Assembly (NCBI GenBank): GCA_017440575.1
Contig: JAFSGY010000092.1
Location: forward strand, 1 to 56,933
Source: Lachnospiraceae bacterium
GTDB taxonomy: Bacteria; Bacillota; Clostridia; Lachnospirales; Lachnospiraceae
Reading direction: 5' to 3'
Length of the DNA stretch: 56,933 nt
Below the pieces are notes generated by a model. The model did not search any database. It was given only the letters and a program-made list of their open reading frames with translations, and was not told the DNA's origin. This document shows positions 1 through 7,645 of the stretch, piece after piece. Position 1 is the stretch's first letter. The number at the start of each line of letters is the position of its first letter. The position numbers and the translations under genes were made by a program.

Positions 1-725
1 ATAATCACATCTGCTCTCTTAAGTAATTGCTCCACTTCCGGACTCACTCTCTTTAATACGGTACCCGGTGCAGCATTTCCATTGCCAATACAGGTTACCA
101 TATCTGTTAATCCTACTTCCTTTGCATCTTCCAGTGTTGCATCATTTATCACAGCTTCTCCACGCACAACCACGATAATTTGCAGTTCTGGATTACACTT
201 CTGTAAGCATTTGATAAATAGTTTGTCCAACACAATTTCTCCACAATTATCCGTAAGATACACTAACCTGGATGCCTGCTCCAAATCGTTTCTAAAATGT
301 ACATACTCATCCTCCGGCACACTTTCCTTCTTAGCTCTGTCTAATAGTGTATCGAGCGTCTGCTCATTTACATTTTCTACTGCCGAAAAATCAATATAAT
401 TACCGGCACTAACATACTTAATACATTCTTTTATACAATCATCAGCTTGCTTAATCCTAAACCAGATTTCGCTCTCCTTTGACAAAAGCAGCTGATTATA
501 CTTATGTTTTATCTCTGTGTAATCTTCCTCTTCTCCCCAAAAAGAACGATATAATTGATTGATTCTTTCTGCCAAGGCAGGCGCAGATTCTGATGAACCA
601 TAGTTATCTAGTATTTCCTGCACCTGTTCTATATAGTTTGCCTTTTTATTTGCATCTAAATAATCTGATATTATCTTTTCCTGCTTAGATAATAAGCAAG
701 ATACACACATCGTATTTGCTGTCAT
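1..725 (-). CDS. DUF89 family protein (metal-dependent phosphatase-like), 3' end cut by window edge
   Basis: The reading frame is open from an ATG at 725 to the left edge of the window, about 241 residues, so the C-terminus is missing. The N-terminal part has a Cys pair (MCVSCLL) and a helical region. Around residues 174-188 is YLTDNCGEIVLDKLF, which matches the D-N-x-G-E metal-site motif of the DUF89/ARMT1 fold, and near the edge comes GNGNAAPGTVL followed by KRADVI. In this family the aspartate and asparagine bind a divalent metal, and characterised members are damage-control phosphatases acting on sugar or cofactor phosphates. The substrate here cannot be told. It lies 51 bp downstream of the Fic gene on the same strand and could be co-transcribed with it. 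Confidence 0.8.
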   Translation of the reverse strand, partial: MTANTMCVSCLLSKQEKIISDYLDANKKANYIEQVQEILDNYGSSESAPALAERINQLYRSFWGEEEDYTEIKHKYNQLLLSKESEIWFRIKQADDCIKECIKYVSAGNYIDFSAVENVNEQTLDTLLDRAKKESVPEDEYVHFRNDLEQASRLVYLTDNCGEIVLDKLFIKCLQKCNPELQIIVVVRGEAVINDATLEDAKEVGLTDMVTCIGNGNAAPGTVLKRVSPEVEQLLKRADVI

Positions 726-776
726 TTATGCCTCCAAAACTGTTCTTAATCTATCTTTAAATTTATCTCGTTCTAA

Positions 777-1883
777 CTAATCATTTCTGGTATAGAATGT
801 CGCCTTACCCATACCATGTTTCTCAATTACTCCATCTTCCGTCAATTTCTTCAACGAATTTTCTACAGAAGCCTTACCGATACCTGGTACCAGTTCCATA
901 ATCTCACTCTTAGTAAACTTTCCAATTTTTTCTTTGATTGCAGCTCTAACCTGCTCTATTGCCGGAAGCTTATCGTCTACCAGATTGATACGACTTTCAA
1001 AATCACGATATGCAGCTAATATAATTCCCAACAGATATTTTACAAACGGCATAGGATTCTCCTGTTCTTCATGCCATCCTTGTCCGCACTGTTCAAAAAC
1101 CTCATAATATTTTGTCTTTGTTTTTTCAATCTTACTTTCGATACTAATATATCTTCCTACCACGTATCCTTGTCGATACAATAATAATGTCGTAAGCAAA
1201 CGAGACATACGCCCGTTACCATCATTAAACGGGTGCACACATAAAAAATCGTGAATGAATATTGGAATCAATATCAATGAATCTACTTCACACGAGTCAA
1301 TCACACGATTAAAACTCTCACATATCTCTTCAATCGCATTTGGAGTTTCATACGGTGCCAAAGGTGTAAATATAACTCTTTGTATTCCGTCTTCATGATT
1401 CTCTGCAATCACGTTTTGAGTGTTCTTATATCTTCCACCTATTGCCTTTTCAGAGTATTTATACAAATCTCTGTGTAATTGAAGAATATAAGAAGAACGA
1501 ATAGGGATATACTCATAACTTTCATGTATCGTATTAAGCACGTCACGATATCCCATAATTTCTTCTTCGTCTCTATTGCGAGGTGTAGTTTTATCCATGC
1601 AAAGCTGTTGGATACGTGTCGATGTTGTGACAATTCCTTCAATTTTATTAGATGCTTCCGTACTCTGAATCTTTGCAATCTCTACCAGCTTCTCAAGTGC
1701 CGCCGGCTTCTGCTTCAAATACAACTCCTGACGCCCTTTAAATTCGTGAATCTGTGCCACTAATCCAAGTACTTCTGAATCCCACTGACGTTCTTTTAAT
1801 TTACTATAATCAAAACTTCTCATTCGCCTACCGCCTTCTATTTCTCCTAATTTTACCATACTTTTAGGCGTATTCCAATCCAT
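777..1883 (-). CDS. Fic family protein, class II (N-terminal inhibitory motif), with C-terminal winged helix
   Basis: The 368-residue product carries the Fic active-site motif HPFNDGNGR at residues 217-225; the histidine is the catalytic base and the GNGR part binds the nucleotide phosphates. An inhibitory motif of the S/T-x-x-x-E-G/N type, SNKIEG, lies at residues 78-83, N-terminal to the Fic core, which is the class II arrangement. The last 60 or so residues look like a winged helix (KFTKSEIMELV onward). Fic enzymes usually transfer AMP to Ser/Thr/Tyr hydroxyls of target proteins; the target is unknown. ATG at 1820 (MRSFDYSKL) is an alternative start with an AAGGCGG-like site upstream. The PARG-like gene lies 44 bp upstream on the same strand, suggesting one transcript. 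Confidence 0.9.
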   Translation of the reverse strand: MDWNTPKSMVKLGEIEGGRRMRSFDYSKLKERQWDSEVLGLVAQIHEFKGRQELYLKQKPAALEKLVEIAKIQSTEASNKIEGIVTTSTRIQQLCMDKTTPRNRDEEEIMGYRDVLNTIHESYEYIPIRSSYILQLHRDLYKYSEKAIGGRYKNTQNVIAENHEDGIQRVIFTPLAPYETPNAIEEICESFNRVIDSCEVDSLILIPIFIHDFLCVHPFNDGNGRMSRLLTTLLLYRQGYVVGRYISIESKIEKTKTKYYEVFEQCGQGWHEEQENPMPFVKYLLGIILAAYRDFESRINLVDDKLPAIEQVRAAIKEKIGKFTKSEIMELVPGIGKASVENSLKKLTEDGVIEKHGMGKATFYTRND

Positions 1884-1927
1884 TTAGGAATATATTCCCC
1901 TAATAACATATCAATTTTAGAAGAATT

Positions 1928-2791
1928 TTATTCGAACTTCAACCTCCTGCTAAATACCTCATAATTCTTCATATCTCTCAGTGTACAATATACCGCAAAC
2001 TCAATTACTCTAAAATCATACAAATAATCTTGAATTACTATCGCCATCGCTTCAGAAACAACATACGGTGAATTTGAAAATGCTCCACATCCAAAAGCTC
2101 CCAGAATCACTACATCTTCCTTTTCTTTCTTCGCTATATCAAGAATATGTCTCATTCGCTTCTCATGCAGCACTTTTAAATCTTTATCCTTCATTCTTAC
2201 AGACTTTTTCCCGCTATCCGGATTCATCGGATTACTTGGCATTTCTCTCAGATTTGGTGCAGCACAGGTAATCACATCAACTTGATACCAGTCTGTCTCA
2301 TCCAAAAGCTCCGGTGAATCTGTGTCTGATTTGAATACCACTACTCCTGGTGTATAAATACAATCATCGTTATATGTTGCATCCATTTTATCTGTCTTCA
2401 ACAGCTGACGATGTCTGCTATGAAATCCTTTCACTATATCCGGTTCTGATATATTAAAATACAAAGTACTGCAACGGCAAATAGCTTCCTCCTGTGCACT
2501 TGAGCCATGTGTCACACCTCCACCCGGATTGGTAGCTGACGCAAAATTATGTACACACACCTTCTCCCCTTTGTATGCCCCTGCTGCTTCGAGACTTCTC
2601 TTCTTCGAAACAGCTACTTTTGCTGGTTCTGAAAATCTATGTCCGGATTCAACCTTAACCGCATCACTTTCCTGCACAATATATTGTTTCTCATTGGAAC
2701 TTGCTATTGCTGCCGCAAGCTTTTCGTTTGTTTTACACTGTCGTTCTGTATCCTGAAATATCTCTACATTCCTTGCTCTTCTATCATACAT
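1928..2791 (-). CDS. TIGR02452-type microbial poly(ADP-ribose) glycohydrolase-like protein
   Basis: The 287-residue protein contains NFASATNPGGGVTHGSSAQE followed by another E, at about residues 82-102. This is the GGG-x(n)-QEE signature of the PARG catalytic loop, where the second glutamate is the catalytic residue. Later segments (VITCAAPNL and VILGAFGCGAFSN) match the macrodomain-like fold that binds ADP-ribose. Family members remove ADP-ribose from proteins or process free ADP-ribose derivatives; the real substrate of this protein is not known. There is no signal peptide, so it should be cytoplasmic. It is the first gene of a likely two-gene unit with the class II Fic gene. A purine-rich GGGGGA lies about 10 nt before the ATG. 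Confidence 0.88.
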   Translation of the reverse strand: MYDRRARNVEIFQDTERQCKTNEKLAAAIASSNEKQYIVQESDAVKVESGHRFSEPAKVAVSKKRSLEAAGAYKGEKVCVHNFASATNPGGGVTHGSSAQEEAICRCSTLYFNISEPDIVKGFHSRHRQLLKTDKMDATYNDDCIYTPGVVVFKSDTDSPELLDETDWYQVDVITCAAPNLREMPSNPMNPDSGKKSVRMKDKDLKVLHEKRMRHILDIAKKEKEDVVILGAFGCGAFSNSPYVVSEAMAIVIQDYLYDFRVIEFAVYCTLRDMKNYEVFSRRLKFE

Positions 2792-2887
2792 TTTCCATAT
2801 CCCCCATTCCTAGAAGGTTCATCCAAATTATTATCTCCATTTTCATAAAGTACACGCAAATTCGTTCACTTTTTGTACACCTTACAA

Positions 2888-3079
2888 TTAATATCTTTGC
2901 AAAAGTAAATATACCTTTTCTTTCAAGTCATTACTGAATCCTTCTAAATCATTCCTAGTTATAACGTCTTCTCTGAGTAAATTATAAATCATATCCATAT
3001 ATCTTTCCTGCCACTCAGCGATTTTGCCCTTGAAAAGCTTATCATAACTCCTTGGTTTTATATATAGTGTAACCCTCAT
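2888..3079 (-). CDS. Small helical ORF behind the Fic gene, possibly a frame-shifted remnant
   Basis: The frame encodes about 63 residues ending [19 protein letters not shown]. It overlaps the last 38 bases of the Fic gene in another frame. The C-terminal two thirds look like real protein (amphipathic, balanced charge), but the overlapping N-terminal part reads like a shadow of the Fic sequence. No ribosome binding site precedes ATG 3079 or 3097. At the Fic stop there is an AAGGAG only 2 nt before an ATG in a third frame that soon stops, and an AGGAAAG lies 6 nt before an internal ATG at 2998. It may be a 36-residue protein from 2998, or a small gene with a frameshift. Function unknown. Confidence 0.35.
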   Translation of the reverse strand: MRVTLYIKPRSYDKLFKGKIAEWQERYMDMIYNLLREDVITRNDLEGFSNDLKEKVYLLLQRY

Positions 3080-3647
3080 AATAATAGCTATGGTCAATGC
3101 CTTTCATATAAACTTCCCTATCATCAATCTTTTCAGTCAAAGCTTGCTTTAATATGTGTTTGATTTCTACATCTTTTATCGGGCTTCGCTCCATTGCCAT
3201 TAAATAATCATCTTTGTCAACCAAGCTCCAATCAATTACAACCCGTAATTCTTTTTTCAATATTAAGTCCAGCCAAATTCTTGTACTTCGGCCGTTCCCT
3301 TCACGAAACGGATGTGCAATGTTCATTTCAACATACTTTTCTATGATTTCATCAAAAGTTGACTGAGGCATTTTCTCAACACCTTCTAATGCAGCCTGTA
3401 AATACATAACTGGAGCAAATCTGAAATTTCCTTTTGCAATATTCACAGTTCTTACTTTTCCAGCAAAATCATAAATCTGCTCAAATAAGTATTTGTGTAT
3501 TTCAGCAAGCGTTTTAAAAGTTCCAGCTTCAAGGCTATTTAAATATCCGCTTTCAAAAAGCTCAATAGCTCTCTTTTTACTTACTTTTTCCTCTGTCTTT
3601 GCCAATTCGACAGAATCAGTAATTCCAAGTTTATTTTCTAAAACCAT
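3042..3647 (-). CDS. Fic family protein, class III (C-terminal inhibitory motif)
   Basis: The 201-residue product has the Fic motif HPFREGNGR at residues 112-120. Near the C-terminus SYYYEG (residues 187-192) fits the S/T-x-x-x-E-G/N inhibitory motif, which places it with small class III Fic proteins that restrain themselves with their last helix. The start at 3647 (MVLENKLG) is chosen because GAAAGGAAG stands just upstream; an ATG at 3689 lacks a site. Predicted activity is AMP transfer (AMPylation) or a related nucleotide transfer to a protein target not identifiable here. The XRE regulator gene lies 74 bp upstream on the same strand, so the pair forms a regulator-enzyme operon resembling a toxin-antitoxin layout, although the inhibitory element is built into the enzyme. 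Confidence 0.88.
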   Translation of the reverse strand: MVLENKLGITDSVELAKTEEKVSKKRAIELFESGYLNSLEAGTFKTLAEIHKYLFEQIYDFAGKVRTVNIAKGNFRFAPVMYLQAALEGVEKMPQSTFDEIIEKYVEMNIAHPFREGNGRSTRIWLDLILKKELRVVIDWSLVDKDDYLMAMERSPIKDVEIKHILKQALTEKIDDREVYMKGIDHSYYYEGYTIYKTKEL

Positions 3648-3721
3648 ACTTCTTTCCTTTCTTAATATGCTAATGATATTTTCAGGCAAATCAATTCAAG
3701 CATTTAACTCAATAACATTTC

Positions 3722-4033
3722 TTACTTCATCGTCTCCTTGTATCTACGCTTGAAATTTATCAGATTCATAATTTCCTTCTTATCTATATCGGAGAGTTCT
3801 GAAAAAGTTCTTGCAAATGCTCTGACTTCATTCTCTTCAGATACATCTCCATATAATAATTCATCCGTAGTTACACCATAAAGTTCTGAAAACTTAGTCA
3901 GTTCATCAGTGGTTACTTTACGTGTACCAGCCTCGATAGCAACTATTGTTGTCCTCGTCATACCTAATTGTGTCGCGACAAATTCCTGAGAAAGTTTTAA
4001 TCCCTTACGCACTTGCTTTAATCTTTCATTCAT
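3722..4033 (-). CDS. XRE/Cro-CI family HTH regulator of the Fic operon
   Basis: The 103-residue protein begins MNERLKQVRKGLKLSQEFVA and has a Cro/CI helix-turn-helix over residues 5-60 (LSQEFVATQLGMTRTTIVAI is the turn region). A short C-terminal tail rich in Glu and Lys follows. Start 4033 is preceded by GGAGAGAGG; the longer ATG at 4114 is not. It is the first gene of an operon with the class III Fic protein. A 35-bp near-perfect palindrome abuts its -35 box, so autorepression is likely. Whether it also binds the Fic protein is unknown. Confidence 0.9.
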   Translation of the reverse strand: MNERLKQVRKGLKLSQEFVATQLGMTRTTIVAIEAGTRKVTTDELTKFSELYGVTTDELLYGDVSEENEVRAFARTFSELSDIDKKEIMNLINFKRRYKETMK

Positions 4034-4065
4034 ATTAACCTCTCTCCTTTCATCAATCTCTATAT

Positions 4066-4094
4066 AATATACTCTTTTTGAAAGAAATACACAA
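4066..4094 (-). promoter_or_regulatory. Promoter of the XRE-Fic operon
   Basis: On the minus strand a -35 TTGTGT (plus 4089-4094) and a -10 TATATT (plus 4066-4071) are separated by 17 nt. The -35 overlaps the end of the palindrome at 4093-4127. Confidence 0.65.
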
Positions 4095-4127
4095 CACATA
4101 ATGTCAGAATTCATGACATTTTGTGTT
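4093..4127. promoter_or_regulatory. 35-bp palindromic operator candidate upstream of the XRE-Fic operon
   Basis: Left arm AACACATAATGTCA and right arm TGACATTTTGTGTT pair at 13 of 14 positions around a 7-nt centre. The palindrome touches the -35 box, the usual place for a Cro/CI-type autorepressor site. Confidence 0.65.
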
Positions 4128-4249
4128 CTTCAAGAATTTTCCAGCTTATTTCATACACTCATTTACACCATTACAGAAAAGATTTCTAAGCGATATCCTC
4201 TTCCCTTTCCTCTTATTTTATTCTTCTAAAAAAATCTTTCCACTGTGCT

Positions 4250-5161
4250 ACAGAAGTCGCCCATTCCATTTTCTATGCCCCAATGTATGTTGCTATTGAG
4301 GAAGGGTACTTTGAAGAAGAAGGTATCAACCTTGAACTTGTAACTGGCTACGGTGCTGATAAAACTATGACTGCACTTCTTAGTGGTGAAGCCGACATCG
4401 GTTTTATGGGCTCCGAAGCCTCTGTTTATACCTATTTACAAGGAGCCGAGGATTATGCTGTCAACTTTGCGCAGCTTACACAACGTGCCGGCAATTTCCT
4501 AGTAAGTCGCGAGCCTATTGAAAATTTTGATTGGAGTATGTTAAAGGACACCTACGTTCTCGGTGGTAGAAAAGGCGGTATGCCACAGATGGTATTTGAA
4601 TACATTCTGAAAAAGAATAATCTCAATCCTGATACAGACTTAAAGATTGATACCAGTATTGATTTTGGCTCTACTGCCGCTGCTTTTTCTGGCGCGAAAG
4701 AAGGCGACACTGGTTATGCTCAGTTTACCGTCGAATTCGAGCCACACGCAACTGCCCTTGAGCAACAGGGCACAGGCTATATTGTAGCATCTCTTGGCAC
4801 AGATTCCGGCTATGTACCTTATACAGCATTTTGTGCAAGAAAAAGCTATTTTGCTGAGAATGGAGATACTCTATTAAGCTTCACAAAAGCTCTCCAAAAA
4901 GGTATGGACTATGTCAATTCTCATACCCCAGAAGAAATAGCAAATGCTATCAAAGAACAATTCCCCGAAACAGATTTAAAAACCATCACTACTATTGTTA
5001 CAAGATACCATGAACAGGACACTTGGAAAACCGATTTGATCTTCTCAGAGGATAGCTTTATGCTGTTGCAGAATATCCTTATGGAAGCTGGTGAATTAGA
5101 GGCTTATGTTCCTTATGATGATTTGGTTGATACGAAATATGCAAGTGAAGTGACTAAATAA
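4250..5161 (+). pseudogene. 5'-truncated ABC substrate-binding protein (NMT1/SsuA-like) remnant
   Basis: Homology-like sequence starts near 4250 (TEVAHSIFYAPMYVAIEEGY) and runs to a stop at 5161. From the first ATG (4283) it would encode 292 residues. NitT/TauT/NMT1-type binding proteins begin with a signal peptide and a first beta strand of about 40 residues; here these are absent. The upstream frame is Ser/Leu/Phe/Lys-rich with no start codon or ribosome binding site. The rest is intact: ALLSGEADIGFMGSEAS (ligand-site loop) and the second lobe to the C-terminus. No permease or ATPase gene is next to it. An unexported product could still be made from 4283, but the gene is best read as a fragment left by a deletion or rearrangement. 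Confidence 0.75.
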
Positions 5162-5180
5162 ATATCATATATAACGAATA

Positions 5181-5208
5181 GAAAGCAGCTCCTCTTGAGC
5201 TGCTTTCT
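5181..5208. terminator. Bidirectional rho-independent terminator
   Basis: GAAAGCAGCTC and GAGCTGCTTTC form an 11-bp stem between the plus-strand binding-protein remnant and the minus-strand gene ending at 5223. Confidence 0.85.
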
Positions 5209-5222
5209 TACATGTCATTAAC

Positions 5223-5648
5223 CTACGTCTTTACGTTCTCAAACACATATTCTATAAATTTCTCTACACCATCTTTTATTCCTGCTTTATATTCCATGCT
5301 GGTTTCTGCATTATCGTCACACTCTTTAAAATATTTCTTAGCTAGCTTTGTCATCTGCTCCTTAGATATATTTATGCTAATGTTCGTTGCTGCATGCACT
5401 GCATCCAACGCTTTGTTATAGCTAAGAAAAAACTGCTTATTAAAAAGTGACTCATGATATTTTATCGTAATACTTGCATCTAATGTACTTACCGTTACTT
5501 CCGAACCATTTACAAGCACACATCGCAGCGTTCTAATACCTAAGCCTTTTTCTTCTTTTACAATATCATATAAAACGCTATTAACGCTTATTGAACTAAA
5601 TGTTGGATTTGTTAAATCTGATAACTTCTTACCAATACTCTTATTCAT
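5223..5648 (-). CDS. Conserved hypothetical protein, 141 aa
   Basis: I do not recognise this family. The protein has a beta-rich N-terminal half (SVLYDIVKEEKGLGIRTLRC then EVTVSTLDASITIKY) and a helical C-terminal half (EQMTKLAKKYFKECDDNAE). No signal peptide or membrane segment is seen. GGGGAAAGGG precedes the ATG at 5648. It is followed by a bidirectional hairpin terminator and lies downstream of, but separated by a terminator from, the L,D-transpeptidase gene, so it probably has its own promoter. Confidence 0.65.
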   Translation of the reverse strand: MNKSIGKKLSDLTNPTFSSISVNSVLYDIVKEEKGLGIRTLRCVLVNGSEVTVSTLDASITIKYHESLFNKQFFLSYNKALDAVHAATNISINISKEQMTKLAKKYFKECDDNAETSMEYKAGIKDGVEKFIEYVFENVKT

Positions 5649-5734
5649 GTTTATTCCCTTTCCCCAACCACATTTTCTATCTTACTTTTATAACTAATTA
5701 TAATCTAATTTTTCTGCCGAGTAAACTATCTTCT

Positions 5735-5783
5735 AAAAAAGCTAATAGCAATTGCGCTATCAAAAAATAACTCAATTGCTATT
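5735..5783 (-). terminator. Terminator of the L,D-transpeptidase gene
   Basis: On the minus strand AATAGCAATTG and CAATTGCTATT (11-bp arms, plus 5744-5754 and 5773-5783) form a stem followed by AGCTTTTTT. It sits 30 bp past the stop at 5816. Confidence 0.75.
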
Positions 5784-5815
5784 CCAACTTTACTATAAAT
5801 CATAGTCTTATATTT

Positions 5816-6703
5816 CTACATATATACAACCGCAAGTATCATTTCCTGCTCTGTCATACGTCCAATTGCATCGATTCCTGTTACCCATACCCTGTAAGCG
5901 CCAAAGGTATTCAAATCATATGTTCCATTCACATAAATCTGATAATCCACGCCACCATAAGGAAGCCCCTGTGCATTACGAAGTCCAATCGCAGCCTTTA
6001 AATCCTCCTGTGTTGCTCCAACCGGAACATAGATAACACCATCTCCCATATCTCTTGTCAGATACAGACGAGGCAGATCATCATTCCAAGGATTTTCTTC
6101 TTTAGTAACATCCGTTGGATCCCAATTCTTGTATGGATGATCAGGCTGAATCTTCATAGCAGATGGTTTCCCAAGAGGACCTGGATTTTCTACATCATCA
6201 TAAACAATAACTGTTGTACCCTTTTCGCAATTCTCATAAATCCACTTAGAATCATTTGCTGTCAATCTAACGCAACCATGTGATGCCGGTTCACCAAGCT
6301 TGTTATATTCCTCTGCCACTAAGGTATCAGGTGCATCAGAAACATATGGTACAGAATGAAATAAGATTCGATTTACAAAACGTACTGCATACTGTCCATA
6401 GGTATTATCTACCATCAGACGCCACTCATAATAATCACTTGTTGAAAAGGTTCCAAGCGGAGTATAATCCAACTCAATGCCACAGGAACATGGCATCGCT
6501 TTAACCGGAACAGTATATGCACCCGTTTCATCCTTTTCATACACAGTTACACAATTTGCGGCTCTGTTCACTCTTATCTCATATCGAGGACCTTCTTCCT
6601 CTGCGTTTACAGTCATACCAACGCCAAAACTAAGCAATACACTCATCACCAAAGCAAGTCCACACAAAACTACTTTTTTTGCTAATTTCATTATTTTGCG
6701 CAT
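5816..6703 (-). CDS. Secreted L,D-transpeptidase (YkuD domain)
   Basis: The 295-residue protein starts at the ATG at 6703 (MRKIMKLAKKVVLCGLALVM), 8 nt after GGAGGA; a TTG at 6718 is a poorer choice. A signal peptide with cleavage near VNAEE opens the protein. The YkuD catalytic motif SHGCVRLTANDSKWIYENC contains the active Cys within HGCVR. The domain spans about residues 40-170. The last 100 residues (VYINGTYDLNTFGAYRVWVT-like region, LYLTRDMGDGVIYV) look like a separate beta-sandwich extension. YkuD enzymes form 3-3 peptide cross-links in peptidoglycan or attach proteins to it outside the membrane. Terminators on both sides make it monocistronic. Confidence 0.92.
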   Translation of the reverse strand: MRKIMKLAKKVVLCGLALVMSVLLSFGVGMTVNAEEEGPRYEIRVNRAANCVTVYEKDETGAYTVPVKAMPCSCGIELDYTPLGTFSTSDYYEWRLMVDNTYGQYAVRFVNRILFHSVPYVSDAPDTLVAEEYNKLGEPASHGCVRLTANDSKWIYENCEKGTTVIVYDDVENPGPLGKPSAMKIQPDHPYKNWDPTDVTKEENPWNDDLPRLYLTRDMGDGVIYVPVGATQEDLKAAIGLRNAQGLPYGGVDYQIYVNGTYDLNTFGAYRVWVTGIDAIGRMTEQEMILAVVYM

Positions 6704-6801
6704 ATCCTGTTCCTCCAAAAATTTCTATTCTTTCATAGTTACATTCTCAAGTTCTTTCATAGACAACAATATCCATTGTACTGAAAAAAAGTAGTTCTGT
6801 A

Positions 6802-6835
6802 AAGAAAAAAAGACCACAGCCCCGCGGTCTTTTTT
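6802..6835. terminator. Hairpin terminator (bidirectional)
   Basis: AAAAAGACC and GGTCTTTTT flank a loop; runs of T follow on both strands. No adjacent gene end explains it on the plus strand, so it may close an untranslated RNA. Confidence 0.65.
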
Positions 6836-6899
6836 GTAAAGATGCTACTACGAATTCCCTTTTACACAAATGAATGAAAGTTGCGCACATTTCATCACC

Positions 6900-6947
6900 A
6901 AATTAATTATCTCTTGACTCCCCAATCAAAGATTACATAATTAATTT
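6900..6947. repeat. Inverted repeat with 11-bp arms
   Basis: AAATTAATTAT (6900-6910) and ATAATTAATTT (6937-6947) are perfect reverse complements around 26 nt containing TTGACT and TCAAAGAT. Role unknown; not followed by a T-run. Confidence 0.5.
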
Positions 6948-7018
6948 CTATAATTATTTTAACAATTAAATTGATTTTTGTAAATAGTCTGACTATTAAT
7001 TTTATAGCATTATTTTGC

Positions 7019-7053
7019 GCAAAAAAGGCACAGTTTTGCTCCTCTGTGCCTTT
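7019..7053 (-). terminator. Terminator of the Gld-type ABC operon
   Basis: On the minus strand AAAAGGCACAG pairs with CTGTGCCTTTT and runs into TTTTTTGCGC, 20 bp past the DUF4340 gene stop. Confidence 0.85.
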
Positions 7054-7070
7054 TATCCTATTTGAAATTA

Positions 7071-7634
7071 TTACTGTACTTCTGTATTAACTGTTTCCAT
7101 TTCTTCCTCCTCAACAATCAAGTCATCAATTCCATTCTTAAAAGATGAAATCTGATAAGAAGTCGTTGTATACACGGTCTCCATATCACTCTCAAGACAT
7201 AGATACTGTGTATAAGTTACCTCATTATAATTACCAATAAATAAAGTATAACTATCTGTACCATCAGACACCAGAATCGTAATCTCAGGCACATCCAAAC
7301 CATATAAAGCCAAGTCCTCTACCTGTTCTATGCAATTCTCAGAAGTCAAATTTCCTACCTTCCCTACCATAGTCTGAACTGCTTCCTCATCTAGATCAAG
7401 TGTCTTATCTCCTTCATAGCTCCAAATACCATCTTGTTTCGTAAGAATATAAGTTCCTGTTTCATTTGTGAATGTCAGTTTATTTACTGCTTCTGCCTCT
7501 AAGTTGGTTACCGTATAGTTCACAGCTTCCTTGCTCTCCTCTTCTTCCGACATTTTCGATACAATGCCAAATGCTGTAACAGCCATAACAAATAAGATAA
7601 TTAATAATATCAACTGTTTTTTCTGTTTATTCAC
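7071..7634 (-). CDS. DUF4340 domain membrane-anchored protein of a Gld-type ABC system
   Basis: The 187-residue protein has an N-terminal membrane anchor (residues 6-24, LILLIILFVMAVTAFGIVSK) followed by an extracytoplasmic beta-rich DUF4340 region with the typical WSYEGDKTLDLDEEAV and ALYGLDVPEITILV segments. The start is a GTG at 7634 placed just after GAGGTGG. It is the third gene of the operon, 11 bp after the permease/GldG fusion. DUF4340 proteins regularly accompany Gld-like ABC exporters and probably act as an outer-face accessory subunit; the substrate is not known. The operon ends at the hairpin at 7019-7053. Confidence 0.85.
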   Translation of the reverse strand: MNKQKKQLILLIILFVMAVTAFGIVSKMSEEEESKEAVNYTVTNLEAEAVNKLTFTNETGTYILTKQDGIWSYEGDKTLDLDEEAVQTMVGKVGNLTSENCIEQVEDLALYGLDVPEITILVSDGTDSYTLFIGNYNEVTYTQYLCLESDMETVYTTTSYQISSFKNGIDDLIVEEEEMETVNTEVQ

Positions 7635-7645
7635 ATTACCACCTC

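Larger units (their letters stand above)
6704..7070. other. Non-coding AT-rich interval with two terminators and an inverted repeat
   Basis: No plausible gene is seen. It holds a bidirectional hairpin at 6802-6835, an 11-bp perfect inverted repeat at 6900-6947, and the terminator of the DUF4340 operon at 7019-7053. Confidence 0.6.
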
